From: Closterium sp. NIES-65
Lineage: Eukaryota > Streptophyta > Zygnematophyceae > Desmidiales > Closteriaceae
Direction: 5' to 3'
Length of the DNA stretch: 64,000 nt
NCBI GenBank assembly: GCA_948144175.1
Contig: CANXME010000886.1
Span: 248,001-312,000, forward strand
Part shown: positions 40,790 to 52,749 of the stretch, piece by piece
Position numbering within the stretch: the first letter of the stretch is position 1
Layout: each line of letters begins with the position of its first letter
Notes under the pieces: generated by a model
What the model was told of the DNA's origin: nothing
What the model saw: only the letters and a program-made list of their open reading frames with translations
Databases searched by the model: none
Position numbers and translations under genes: made by a program

Positions 40790-41110
40790 ACCCGTGTCCG
40801 CAGTACCAGCAGTAGCTCCAACGCCAGGGTCCGCAGCACCAGCAGCAGTACCAACTCCAGGGTCCGCAGCACCAGCAGCAGCTCCAGCGCCCGGGTCTGC
40901 AGCACCAGTAGCAGCTCCAACGCCCGGGTCCGTAGCACCAGCATCAGCTCCAACGCCCGGGTCCGCAACACCAGTAGTAGCTCCAACACCCGGGTCCGCA
41001 GCACCGGCAGCAGGTCCAACTTCAGGGTCCGCAGCACCAGTAGCAGCTCCAACACCCGGGTCCGCAGTACCAGCAGCAGCTCCAACTCCAGGGTCCGCAG
41101 CACCAGTAGC
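40790..41110 (-). repeat. ~33-36-bp tandem repeat in the integrase-RT linker
   Basis: About ten units whose sense translation is GAADPGVGAAA or close variants. Codon variation between units is mostly silent. Confidence 0.85.
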
Positions 41111-42733
41111 AGGGTCCGCGACACTAGGAGCGCCACTCCTGAGACTGCAGGGCTGTGCCTACCACTCACAGAGTCGCTGGGGAGAGGGCAGCTCCCGCCT
41201 AGGAGAGGAAGCACGAGCACCCGCTCGAGAAGCACTCCTAGCTGTAGAAGCACCTCTCCTGAGGCTGCAGTACTGTAAGTACCACTCACGCAGCTGCTGT
41301 GAGGAGAGAGCTCCTCCAAGCGTAACACTCCCAGGCTTAGCACCCCCAGACTCAGCACCCCCAGACTCAGTACAAACAGGCTCCGTACTCCCAGACTCAG
41401 CACCCCCAGGCTCAGCACCTCCTGACTCCGCACCTCCAGGCTCAGCACTCCCAGTCTCCGCAACCCCAGGCTCCGCACGCTCAGGCTCAGCACCTCGAGC
41501 AGGACGAGAGTCGACAACTACCTCGACAGGCTCAACCGGGTCTACCTAGGACACACCTGAGGGAGCGGCACCCTGAGGGGGGAGGGGGTCTACCACAACA
41601 GCACCTGGCGCGAGGAAGAGAGGCGGGGGAGGGAGCGGGGCAGTGCGGTAGGGGAAGAGGCGGTAGAAGGGTACCGACTCGTCAAAGGTGACGTCCTGAG
41701 AGGCGAGGACACGGCGCGAGGTGGGGTGGTAAAACTGCCAACCAGACGCGTCCGGAACAAAGCCTAGGAAGACACACGGAACAGTGCGGGAGGAGAGCTT
41801 GTCCGCGGACGTATCGCGAACAAAAGCTCGGGATCCCCAGACCCGAAAACGCGACGCATCGCCAACCTCTCCCGTCCAACGCAGTGTCGGGGAGGTCTCC
41901 GGCAAGGAGACATGGGGCTAGAGGTTGAGCTGATCCGCCAGTTGTTCGGACTTTCTGTGGCCGTTTGCGCACAATAGGCTGCCAAGAGGTCGGAGGAGAA
42001 CTCACCACCTCTGTCAGAGTGCAAGCGCAGGACAGGAAAGTCCGAGTGGAAACGCTCGCTGAGCTGAAGACGAGAAGCGCGGATCTAAGGGATCAAAACA
42101 TTAGGGACCTCACCCTTGGTGCGCAAGGGGAAGACCGTGGTGTAGCGCGAGTAGTCGTCCACAACTATCAGGAAGTACCTCTCCTGACCCTGACCACGGA
42201 CGCGGGCGGGGCCCCACACGTCCATGTGGAGCGTCTGCAGGGGAGCAGTCGTCGGGGGAAACGAGGAGGCGTGAGGAGCAGCGCGCTGCCGCCCCTCGAC
42301 ACAGGGAAGGCAGAGAGGAGCAGGCGAGGGTGGGAGGGGAGGGAGAACTCTAGGAAGACCAGAGACAAGGTACCATTTGTGCATCGCCCGAAGGCGCTGC
42401 ACGAACGGGTGACCAAGTCGGTGGTGCCAGAGGACGGTCTCGTGCGCCAGAGAGCGGCACGAGCAAGGGGCCGACAGCTGACCTGACGCAGACGCAGACG
42501 CAGCTACCTGAGGGGACTCAGTAGTCAGTGTGTACAGGTCCGACCCCGGCTGCCGTGTGAAGGTCGCCAGGTGACGGCCCGTACGAGCACACGTGCAGTG
42601 TGTCACGCGCTCGTAGGCAGGGGTGAAATGGTGGACACCCCTGTCCTGGAGCGCATTACCCGCCACCAAGTTCGTAGAGAACGAGGGGAGGTAGAGACCG
42701 GACAGTGTGCCCGACGGGACGGCCGGACAGGGG

Positions 42734-42862
42734 TATCGAAATTTAGAAGAGAGAAGAGGACTGCACTAGCAAGAATGAGGATACAAATAGCAAACCCTAG
42801 AAGGGTTGTACTCGCTATAGAGCACCCCACTACAGGCTAGAGCATAAGATAACATTCTGACA
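42734..42862 (-). repeat. 3' LTR of the 1533-bp non-autonomous element
   Basis: TATCGAAATTTAG...AACATTCTGACA on the plus strand. Contains AAACCCTAGAAGGGTT. Confidence 0.92.
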
Positions 42863-43614
42863 CACCCCCATAGCCAAAGTGGGGTGTAATCAGCAGAGCA
42901 AGCAAAGCAGTACAAGCTCAGGGTGGATCACAATGTCACCACATATTCTGAGCACAAGTTCAAGAAGCAATAGTTTAAAGTTCACAATTATGAGCAAAGC
43001 TAGTGGTAGTCACAACGGGCAAGTGAGGAGGAGGAGAGAGAGTGAGAGGAGAGGAGATAGGAGGCGACGGCTGAAGCTGCAGACACACGGGCAACAGGAG
43101 GCACACTGGCACAGCGGCTACCGGAACAACGCTCCGGAATACTGGAGTAACTGGCCCCGCGGCTAAAGCAGCGGCAGACGAGCAACGGACCCACGGGCGG
43201 CTGGCACAGCTGGCTACGACTGGGCTACCGGAGCAACTCCCCGGACTACAGGTGCTGCTGGCGACACGGCGGCAACCTCCATTCAGCTTCCCCCAAACTA
43301 TCCCACTCCCCCTGGCACACACCCGCTGCTACACCGCTAGCTCCACTCCCCCTTCACCCCCCCTTAGTACCACTCCACCGGCTCCAACACGTCCACCCCC
43401 CCCAGCGGCAGCTGCAGCACAAGGAGACGGAGGAGGAGGAGGAGCAGGGAACGGTACAGAGTGAAGTCACCCCCATACCCCTCACCCCCAAACCCTAATT
43501 CAGGAGAATGGGGAGTAGGAGGGGTGGGGCGCCAGTAGAAGCACTGGGGGACAGCGGGGAGGGCAGGGGCAGCGAGGAACGGGCCCACCACGGGCCTGGT
43601 ACAGACGCCCGAGC

Positions 43615-43830
43615 CGCGCGCAGGCGGCCCGAGCCGCGCGCGGGCCTGGCGCCGTCCGTACGGGCCGCGCGCGGGCCTGGCGCCGCCCATACGGGCCGCG
43701 CGCGGGCCTGGCGCAGCCCGTACGGGCCGCGCACGGGCCTGGCGCAGCCCGTAAGGGCCGCGCGCGGGCCTGGTGCAGCCCGTACGGGCCGCGCGCTGCC
43801 TGTACGGGCCGCGCGCAGGCCACGACGGGC
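43615..43830 (-). repeat. ~31-bp tandem repeat in the leader
   Basis: Six to seven units with GCGCGGGCCTGGCGCAGCCC and GTACGGGCC. The same unit type is at 2366-2450 and 23270-23410. Confidence 0.9.
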
Positions 43831-44086
43831 AACGGGGGGCGACGCGCGGGTCCCCGTCGCCCGTCGCGGCGCCTCCAGAGGGCGACGCGCCGAACGACGG
43901 GGCAGAAGCCCGCCGCGCGCCTCGAGGCGCACAGCGGGCAGAGAACCGCCGCGCGCCTCGGGGCGCACGGCGAGCAGAAAACCGCGGCGCGCCTCGGGGC
44001 GCACGGCGGGAAGAAAAACTGCCGCACGCCACGGGGCGTGCGGCTCAGAGAGTAGTGGTAGTAGTTGCAGCGGAAGCAAGGAGGTG

Positions 44087-44137
44087 GTAAGCCCACCCAC
44101 AGGGTCGATCCAAGGGGATCGACCTGCTTTGATAGCA
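44087..44137 (-). promoter_or_regulatory. Primer site and 9-bp post-primer hairpin
   Basis: TGCTATCAAAGC next to the LTR, then a perfect 9-bp stem GGTCGATCC with a 4-nt loop (44103-44124) and a GTGGGTGGGC block. Confidence 0.8.
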
Positions 44138-44266
44138 TATCAAAATTTAGAAGAGAGTAGAGGACTGCACTAGCAAGAATGAGGATACAAATAGCAAACC
44201 CTAGAAGGGTTGTACTCGCTATAGAGCACCCCACTACAGGCTAGAGCATAAGATAACATTCTGACA
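44138..44266 (-). repeat. 5' LTR of the 1533-bp non-autonomous element
   Basis: TATCAAAATTTAG...AACATTCTGACA. Differs from 42734-42862 at only a few bases. Confidence 0.92.
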
Positions 44267-44303
44267 AGGGGAGGACACTGGAGGAGGTCGCAAGGACTGG
44301 ACC

Positions 44304-45447
44304 CCCAGTGGAGCCTCTGGCGGCCAGTCTACGGTCTCCGCCAGGCGCCACGTGAGTGGCACGACACACTGAGGACTACACTTGCGGCACTTGGGTTCTC
44401 TCCTTCTACTGCTGACCCGTCGCTGTTTCTACGCACCGACACTTTGCTGCCGCCGTTCTACATCCTCGTGTACGTCGACGACTTGGTCTTTGCCACAGCT
44501 GACACTGAGTCTCTCGCCTACGTGAAGTCGGAGTTGCAGAAGAGACACACGTGCACAGACCTGGGTGAACTGCGCAGCTACCTTGGCTTGCAGATCACCC
44601 GGGACAGAGCACGCCGCACCATTACCCTGACTCAGTCACACATGGTGCAGCAGGTCCTTCAGCGCTTCGGCTTCACCTGGTCCTTAGCATAGGCCACTCC
44701 TCTGGCTATAGGTCACTCGCTCTCAGCTCTGCCTTCGGATGAGTCCGTAGAGTCGAGTGGTCCTTACCCTGATGAGTTGGTTGCCTCATGTACCTGATGA
44801 CTTGCACTCGTCCTGACCTAGCATACCCTCTTGGCCTTCTGGCTCGTTACGTGGCTCCTGGTCGTTATCGATAGGTGCACTGGGATGCTGCAAAGAGGGT
44901 ATTGCGCTACTTGTGCAGTACATCAGGCATGGGGCTCGTGCTTGGAGGAGGGAGCTCAGTTGTTCTCACTGGGCACTCAGACGCTTCTTGGGTTGACGAC
45001 CAGGCTACTCAGCGGTCGTCATAGGGTTACACCTTCAGCCTTGGCTTTGGTTCAGTTTCGTGGCGCTCTACACGTTCGTCTTCAGTTCTCAGCTCCAGTT
45101 GTGAGGCTGAGATCTACGCCACAGCCATGGCTGCACAGGAGTTACGCTGGCTCACCTACATGCTGACCGACCTTGGAGAGCGGCCTAGTTCTCCTCCAGT
45201 GCTATACGTCGACAACAAGGCTGCCATTGCCTTGTGTGAGGAGCACAGACTGGAGCACAGAACGAAGCACATCGCTCTCCGTTACTTCCTTGCTCGTGAG
45301 CTGCAGCAGCGTGGTCAGCTTGGTCTACGCTTCGTGGCCTCTCAGGCCAACACCGCTGATATATTCACCAAGGCACTTAAGCCTGGTGATCATCAGCGCT
45401 TCTGTACTTTGTTGGGGCTGGTGCCCACTTTGCCTCACTTGTTGTAG
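44304..45447 (+). pseudogene. RT C-terminal half and RNase H of the copia element
   Basis: From QWSLWRPVYGLRQAPREWH through YVDDLVFAT (~44480) to RNase H (YVDNKAAIAL, HRTKHIALRYFL, ANTADIFTKAL), ending LPHLL. Stops occur near 44691 (CAG to TAG), 44873 (AAG to TAG) and 45024 (CAG to TAG), and there is a frame change near 44775. Confidence 0.88.
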
Positions 45448-45677
45448 GCTTTGCCTGTACTGTGATCTCTATATATACTCCTGCCTGTTTGCTCTGCTAG
45501 GCTTAGATCGCCTTTGTTGTTTGTACTACTTATATATACTTCTGCATGTGAACTGGCTTTGTGGCCCTTTGCTTGTGCTCGGAATGTGTGGTGACGTTGT
45601 GATCCACCCTGAGCTTGCTTGCCTTTCTTGACTGGTCTTATGACCCCTTGCTCTCCCCCACTTTGCCTATGGGGGTG

Positions 45678-45804
45678 TGTCAAACACCATATGTGTTATT
45701 GTTGTGTAGGCTATAGTGGGTTAGCCTTTAGGGGGTACACAAAGTTAGGGTTTCCTACTTGTACTCCAACTTTTCCATAGTGCAATCACTTCTTCATTCT
45801 AACA
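45678..45804 (+). repeat. 3' LTR (127 bp)
   Basis: TGTCAAACACCATATG...TTCATTCTAACA, after the polypurine tract ATGGGGGTG. Confidence 0.95.
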
Positions 45805-46442
45805 CGGACCCTCGGAGGGGTCAGCCAGGGAGAAAGCAACCGGTCTAGGGAGCTGCTCTAGGGCAGTGCGGTCGCGAAAGAAACTGCGGGAAGCACCTGA
45901 GTCCAGTGTGAAGGTGTGCAGTGCCGCAGTAGACGTAGTACCTGAAGGCGCAGACTCTGAAGCACCTGAAGCAGCACACTCATGAGCGCCTAGAGAAGTA
46001 GCCTCAACAGCACGTGGAGCAGGAGAGGCACGAGCACCTAGAGCAGCAGCCTCACCGGCACCTGGAGCAGCAGACTGGATACCGGGGTCAGGCGGCACAC
46101 ACAGGTGACAAGCTCCCTCGGCACCAATAGACAATGCATACATTGTAGTGAGAATAGCATCAAAGTCAACAGCAAAGATATCTACCCTCTGCCTAAGCAG
46201 CTCCACCAAGTCGGGGAGCTCAGCATCATCGCCAAACTCTGTACGCCAAGCGTCGCTCAGACTGGCGAAGCAGCGAGACTCTGTGTGACCAGGCGTCCCG
46301 CAAGGCTGACCAGTCCGGACACCCGTGCTAACAACGTACGGGCAGCGAGCAGTACTCAGCGACCCTCTACTCTGAGCGTACCACTCACGAAGCTGCTGGG
46401 GCAAACGAGTCTCGCGTAGACGACGCTGCTGCAACACGGGGC
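45805..46442 (-). pseudogene. copia gag C-terminus and protease of the split element
   Basis: Contains PQQLREWYAQSRG, a Cys-His box C-X13-C-X4-H-X4-C (CPYVVSTGVRTGQPCGTPGH), FAVDFDAILTTMYAL and the protease LDSGASRSFFRD. It is cut at its 3' side by the element at 38791-45804 and at its 5' side by the element at 46443-53741. Confidence 0.85.
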
Positions 46443-46568
46443 TGAGAAACTGAACGAGAATGAAAATGACTAAAGGAAAGTTGGGTACAAGTACAAACCC
46501 TAGAAAGCTGTACCCCATATGTGCTACCCCACTATAGCCTACAGTAGCTATGTCATATAAATCCGACA
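46443..46568 (-). repeat. 3' LTR (126 bp)
   Basis: TGAGAAACTGAACG...AATCCGACA on the plus strand, adjoining the polypurine tract. Contains AAACCCTAGAAAG. Confidence 0.95.
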
Positions 46569-46775
46569 CACCCCCATAGGCAAAGTGGGGGAGAACAAGG
46601 GGTCACAAGACCAGTCAAGCAAAGCAAAGCAAGCTCAGGGTGGATCACAAAGTCACCACACATTCCGAGCACAAGTTCAAGGCCACAAGGCCAGTTCACA
46701 TGCAGGATTACATATATATAAAAGGCTAGACAAGTAAGAGCAGGTGTATATATATATGCAACAGTACAAACAAGG

Positions 46776-49700
46776 TCAAGGGGTGAGCAAGTGAGGCAAG
46801 GTAGGCACAAGACCCAGCTGAGTACAGAAGCGCTGATGATCACAAGGCGCAAGTGCCTTGGTGAAGATATCAGCAGTGTTGGCCTCAGAAGCCACGTACG
46901 CAAGGCGCAGCTGACCACGCTGCTGTAGCTCACGAGCAAGGAAGTAGCGGAGAGCAATGTGCTTCGTTCTGTGCTCCAGTCTTTGCTCTCGACACAAGGC
47001 CAGCATGGCCTTGTTGTCTACGTACAGCACTGGAGGAGAACGAGGCGGCTCTCCGAGGTCAGTCAGCAGGTAGGTGAGCCAGCGAAGCTTCTAAGCAGCC
47101 ATGGCCCCGGCGTAGATCTCAGCCTCACAACTGGAGCCGAGAACAGAAGACGAGCGGGTAGCCCGCCACGAAACAGAGCCGGAACCAAGGCTGAAGGTGT
47201 AACCCTGTGACGACCGCTGCGTAGCCTGGTCGTCAGCCCAAGAAGCGTCTGCGTGCCCAGTGAGGACCACTGGACTCTGCCCTCCAAGCACAAGCCCCAT
47301 GCTCGACGTACTGCACAAGTAGCGCAACACCCTCTTCGCTACAGCCATGTGCTCCGGGCTGTGTCTCCCAGGAGCAACATAGCGTGCGAGAATGCTAAGA
47401 GGGTATGCAAGGTCAGGTCGTGTGCAGGTCATCAGGTACATGAGGCAGCAACAAGCTCTGGGTATCATCCGAAGGCAGAGCTGAGAGCGAGTGGCGAGTA
47501 GGCAAAGGAGTGGCCTGAGGCGAGGAGTACGTGAAGCCGAAGCGCTGAAGGACCTGCTGCACCATGTGTGACTGAGTCAGGGTAATGGTGCGGCGTGCTC
47601 TGTCCCGAGTGATCTGCAAGCCAAGGTAGCTGCGCAGTTCACCCAGGTCAGTGCATGTATGTGTCTTCTGCAGCTCGGACTTCACGTGGGCGAGTCCAGC
47701 AGTGTCAGCTGTGGCAAAGACCAATTCGTCGACGTACACGAGGATGTAGAACGGCGGCAAAGAAGTGTCGGTGCGCAGAAACAGCGACGGGTCGGCAGTA
47801 GAGGGAGCAAACCCAAGAGCCGCAAGTGTAGTCCTCAGTGTGTCGTGCCACTCATGCGGTGCCTGGCGGAGACCGTAGACTGGCCGCCGGAGGCTCCACT
47901 GGGTGCCAGGAGGAAAAGACCCATTGAAGCCAGGTGGGCGACGCAGCCAGATCTCCTCGTGTAGGCTGCCCTGCAAGAAAGCAGTGCTGAAGTCAAGAGA
48001 GTGCAGCTCGTAGTCCCGTTGAGCAGCTATGTGCAGCAGTACCCGAAGAGTGGTCATCTTCGGGGTGGGAGAGAAGGTATGAAAGTAGTCAACTCCCTGC
48101 CGCTGACTGAAGCCACGAGCCACGTTACGCGCCTTGAAAACAGACGGAGAACCCGGCGGCCGCTTCACCCTGAAAATCCACACGCCACTGACGATGTTCG
48201 CCCCAGGCGGGGGAACCTCGTCAACGTAGGTGCTTGTGGACTTCCAAGAAGCCATCTCTGTGTCCATAGCTGCCTGCCACTGAGAGGAGTAGGGACCCTC
48301 TATCGCCTCCGCGTAAGAGCGCGGAGTCAGGATGTCAAGTGCATCCGGGTCTCCCTCAGGGGTAAGCAATACGGACACGAGATGAGGTGAAGCAGCAGCC
48401 AATCACTGGAACTCCTCCTGCCTGTCCTCAAGGACGTCCGTGCCAAGGGCACACTCACCCCCGATGGACGGAGGACAGACAGACTCAGACTCAGCGACAA
48501 GACTAGCAGCGTAGTCTAGACGACAGCGAGCAGCGAAGTTGACGAGCTCAGCAACTAGGGCAGACGCAGCAGTGGACTCAAAGGAGGGTCAGTGACGATA
48601 GTAGCAAGGAGACGCGTGACAGTAGGACTGGCAGCACGAAGAGAGTCCGACTCCGGGTCGACAAGAGCAGGAAGCGAGGACTCAGGAGGAGAAGGCAAAG
48701 GGGCACGCAGAGGAGCAGTGGTCGGACGTAGAGACATCCGGTGCGTGCCAGGGACAGGAGGAGGACACTGACGCGAACAACGACCACTAGTGCGAGCAGC
48801 ACGGACAGGCGACGCAGGGCGAGACGCAGGCTCACGACGCTCAGCAAGACCTCCAGTAGGACCAGTGTGGGGAGGCCGGCTGTAACTGTGACTGTGATGG
48901 GACAGGCTGTGGACACTCTAAGGGAGGAGGAGGACTAGTAGAAGGCGGGAGACCAAGAACCTGCTGAAGGAGCGGAACGAAGTACGGCCGAGGCCGCGCG
49001 GCGACTCCAGACACAGCAGAGACAACACCAGTACCCCCAGCGGCAGCACCAGCGCCAGCAACACCTCCAGCTCCAGTACCTCCAGCAGCACCATTAGCAC
49101 CCTCAGCAGGACGTCCTCCAGGACTGAGAGCAGTAGCCTCAGCGCCAACACCGTCAGCAGCTCCAGCTCGAGTCGTACCTGCAGGCCCAGCAGCTCCAGT
49201 ACTCCCAGTACGAGCACCTCCGGGACCCGCGGCACTAGCACCCTCAGCAGCCGAAGAACCTCCAGCTCCAGTAGCACGCCTCCAGCGCCGGGCAAACCAT
49301 TCGCGCAGCTCCTGTGGAGAGAGTGGCTCCCGCCGAGACGAAGCACCCGGAGAACCTCCAGGCCCAGCACCGCCAGACGCCACACGAGCAGGCCCAGCTC
49401 CCTCAGGCTCCGCACCCCCAGGCTTAGCACCTCCACGCTCAGCACCCCCAGGCTCAGCACCCCCAGGCGTAGCACCCCCACGCTCAGCACCCCCAGGCTC
49501 AGCACCCTCAGTGGTAGCACCCCCAGGCTGAGCACCCCCAGTAGTAGCACCCTCAGGCTCAGCACCCCCAGGCGTAGCACCCACACGCTCAGCACCCCCA
49601 GAGTCAGCACCCCCAGGCTCAGCTCCCTCAGCAGCACCAGAGTCACCAGTAACCTCGACAGGCTCGACTGCGTCTACATGGGACACACCTGAAGGGGCAG

Positions 49701-52693
49701 GACCCTGAGGGGGGAGGGGGTCTACCCGGGGGGGGACCTGGTACAAGGAAGAGCAGTGGCGCGGGGGGGGGACGGAGTGCGGTAGGGGAAGAGGCGGTAG
49801 TAGGGGACCGACTCGCCAAACGTGACGTCCAGAGAGGACAGAACACGGCGAGAGTTGGGGTGGTAGAACTGCCACCCTGGCGCGTCAGGGGGGAAGCCAA
49901 GGAAGACGCAAGGAGCAGCACGAGGGGACAGCTTGTCCGCAGACAAGTCGCGGACAAACGCCCGAGATCCCCAGACCCGAAACGCAGACGCATCGCCAAC
50001 CTTCCCTGTCCACAGCAAAGTTGGGGAGGTCTCCGGCATGGAGACCCTGGGGTGAAGGTTGATCTGATGCGCCGCGTACCGAACCGCAAACGGCCACAGA
50101 AAATGGGGGGCAGCCGCATGCATCATGGACGTACGGGCGACGTCCATGACCATGCCAATGCGGCGCTCAGCAATCCCATTTTGCTGTGGAGAGTCCAGAA
50201 GCGTGAAGGTCTGGCGGATGCCTCGTGCACGACAGTAGGCTCACAGAAGGCCAGAGGAGAACTCTCCGCCTCTGTCAGAGTGCAGACGCAGAACAGGAAA
50301 GTCCGAGCCAAAACTCTTCCTCAGCTGGAGACGAGCTGCGCGGATCCAGTCGATCAACACCTCAGTGACATCACCCTTGTTGCGCAAGGGGAAGACTGTG
50401 GTGTAACGCGAGTAGTCATCAACCACCAGCAGGAAGTAGCGCTCGTGACCCTGTCCATGGACGCGGGCTGGGCCCCACACGTCCATGTGAAGCGTCTGCA
50501 GCGGGGCCTCTGTCGGAGGAAACTGGGAGGAGTGAGGGGCAGCACGCTGGCGCCCCTCGACACAGCGGACGCTGGTAGGGGCAGGCCCCGGAGGAAGGGG
50601 AGGGAGGGACCGGGGAAGACCAGAGACAAGGACACGAGAGGCCATGCCTCGGAGACGAGGCAGGGAGGGGTGACCAAGGCGGTGGTGCCAGAGGAGAGTC
50701 TCGTGAGACAGGAGGCGACACGAGCAAGGGGCAGACTCAACACCAGACCTGGACGCTGTAGCAAACACCTGACCCGACGCAGCTGCCTGACCAGACGCAG
50801 TGACTGGAGGAGACTCAGTGGTCAGTGTGTACAGGCTCGACCCCGGCCGACGTGTAAACGTGGCCAAGTGTTGGCCCGTCCGAGCGTCCGTGCAGTGGGT
50901 CACTCGCTGGCTCGCAGGAGTGAACTGGTGAACCCCCGCATCCTGTAGGTCAGCACCACTCACCAAGTTCGTAGAGAACGAGGGGAGGTAAAGACCAGAC
51001 AGGGTGCCAGAGGGGGCCGCCGGACACGGGAGGACAGTTGAGAAGTGAGCAAGGACAGGACCCCCAGAGGGGTATGCTAGAGAGACTGCAACTGGCCGAC
51101 CAAGCGGCGTGAGTGTGGTGCTGTCTCGAAAGAAGGAGCGAGAAGCCCCCGAGTCAAGGGTGAAGGTGTGGGAGGCCGAAGCCGGCGCAGTACCTGAGAG
51201 AGCAGACTCACCAGCACCTGAGGAAGTAGACGCACTGGCACCTAGAGCAGAAGCCTCGCTAGCACCTAGAGCAGCAACCTCACCAGTACCTAGAGCAGCA
51301 GTCCCAATGCCCGGGTCGGGCGGAAAACACCGGTAACAGTCACCCTCATCACTAATAGTCACAGCATACATGGCAGCAAGAATAGCATCAAAGTCAAGGT
51401 CAAAGATAGCTTCTCTCGCCCTAGACAGCTCGCCCCAGCGGGGGATCTCAGTGGCCTCAGGGAACTGGTGACGCCAAGTGTCCGTCAGGCGGCCAAAGCA
51501 CCGCTAGGTGGAGTGCGCACCCCCGCACTGCTCACCCGCGCGGTTGCTGGTGCGTAGGACGTAGGTGCACGGACTAGTACCCCCACCCCGCTGGCGTGCA
51601 GCGTACCACTCACGGAGCTGCTAAGGGGGGGGGATGTCACGAGTGCGCTGCTGCTGGCGCTGACCACCACCGGAGCCGACCCTCTGCACAGCGCCACCTC
51701 GACCAGCTCCACTTCCTCCGCCGCCGCCTCCTCCACCGCCGCCACCTCCGCCACCTCCGCTCCCACCGCCATCGCCGCTGCCGCCTCCGCCTCCACTGCC
51801 GCCACCGACACCTCCACCCCGGCCACCACTCCCACCACCACCCCCACCCCCTCCACTGCCTCCACCGCCACCTCCGCCACCCCCGCCAGCCCCTCTAGCA
51901 CCCTTGCCCCCCTTGCCCTTGCCGGTGCGGCGTCTCCCGCTCGGGGCAGACGCAGCGCCGACCGACTCGCAACCAACGCGGTCAGCCGCAGCAGCAGAGG
52001 CAACAGAGGGCAAAAGAGGGGAGGGGGAACACCCCTCAAAGACGGGGGTGCGAGGGTCACCACGAGAGGCCCCTACAGCGACTATGTTCTTCTCTGCTGC
52101 TAGGAGGGCCTTCTGGAGGAGGTCAACGGTGAGAGTGGTGGGGCAAACTGAGAGGAAGTGATCCCTGACTACGCGAAGGGAGTCAGGGAGCCGGGTGATT
52201 ATGTAGTAGAGGGTGATGTACATGGGGGGGGGTTCTTGGCGCAGAAGTCAGCAGGAAGCGCAGCGCGGTAGCGAGTTTCACTAGTGCGGAGGTGCGTAAT
52301 GAGGTCAGCGACTGTGGGAAAGGCAGCAAGGTCAGGGAAGAGGTACGGTAGCATGAGGCGGCTCAGTGCAGCAGTGGTAGGGGATGAGTAGCGCGCAACT
52401 ACAGCGTCGTACAAGGTCTGAGCACTCTTGTACAGGCTAAAGTGCGCACGCTCAGAGGTAGGCAGGTGGCGACGCATAGCAAGACGTGCAGCAGCATCGC
52501 GTGTGGCCCACTGTGAGCGAATAGTGGCGTCAGCATTAGCAGCAGGGGCAGGAGAAGCACCAGAGTTGAGGTCAAAGAGGGAGAGACCGTCTGCCCTATC
52601 GCACTGTAGGAAAAGCTGCAGGTCATCTACCCAGACGTCAAAGTCCATGGCCCGACCCTCAGCGTCAAAAGCGAGGACACTAGGGGTAGCCAT
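46776..52693 (-). pseudogene. gag-pol: copia gag-pol polyprotein, disrupted
   Basis: Gag starts MATPSVLAFDAEG at 52693. After AKNPPP the frame changes at a 9-C run (52224-52232) and continues with MYITLYYIITRLPDSL. Then come a poly-Gly tract, LREWYA, a Cys-His box, protease (LDSGASRSFF ~51145), integrase (HHRLGHPSLP ~50675, HSDRGGEF ~50275, QQNGIAERR), a GGAEPGGA linker with PQELREWFARR (~49305), RT (YVDELVFAT near 47730, where YVDD reads YVDE) and RNase H ending near 46776. Stops lie at ~51625 and ~51505 (CAG to TAG), ~50240 (CGA to TGA), ~48405 (TGC to TGA) and ~47093 (CAG to TAG). There is a deletion near 47462. Confidence 0.9.
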
Positions 52694-52749
52694 GACAGAA
52701 GTAGACTAGCAGCGTGAACAGTAGGGTAAGGGCAGTGCAGTGACAGAGG

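Larger units (their letters stand above)
42734..44266 (-). mobile_element. Non-autonomous short LTR element (1533 bp)
   Basis: Perfect target duplication AGGGG at 42729-42733 and 44267-44271. LTRs of 129 bp (42734-42862, 44138-44266). Primer site TGCTATCAAAGCAGG. In element orientation the LTRs end in TA in place of CA. Leader repeats at 43615-44030, conserved 3' region at 42863-42985. No enzyme genes. It is the deepest layer of the nest. Confidence 0.92.
39388..44303 (-). pseudogene. Inverted protease-integrase-RT segment of the copia element
   Basis: Reading from 44303 down (skipping 42734-44266 and one copy of its AGGGG duplication): the end of the protease region, integrase zinc domain (HHRLGHPFVQ ~42410), MDVWGPARVR, HSDRGGEFSS (~42015), then a deletion that removes the third integrase catalytic residue. 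The integrase C-terminus, linker repeats and RT up to PPFYIL follow. The last ~165 bp duplicate, in opposite orientation, the RT stretch starting TQWSL at 44304. Several stops and frame changes are present. Confidence 0.85.
38791..45804 (+). mobile_element. Ty1/copia element with internally inverted pol, inserted in the split element
   Basis: 127-bp LTRs at 38791-38917 and 45678-45804 (two differences). Perfect target duplication CGGAC at 38786-38790 and 45805-45809. Primer site TGGTATTAAGAGC at 38918. The leader, 3' RT/RNase H and LTRs are in plus orientation, but 39388-44303 (protease, integrase, linker, N-terminal RT) is in minus orientation. A non-autonomous element sits at 42734-44266 inside the inverted part. 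Confidence 0.92.

Noticed and set aside
41950..41975. Micro-inversion inside the inverted integrase segment
   Set aside because: About 18 bp read in the opposite sense next to a deletion; too short to separate from repair filler at the deletion junction.
1..52693. Reassignment of TAG to Gln, as in some ulvophyte algae
   Set aside because: Both host genes use TAG as their stop, and the intact copia polyprotein has no in-frame TAG in the visible ~1658 codons; the TAGs occur only in decayed copies.
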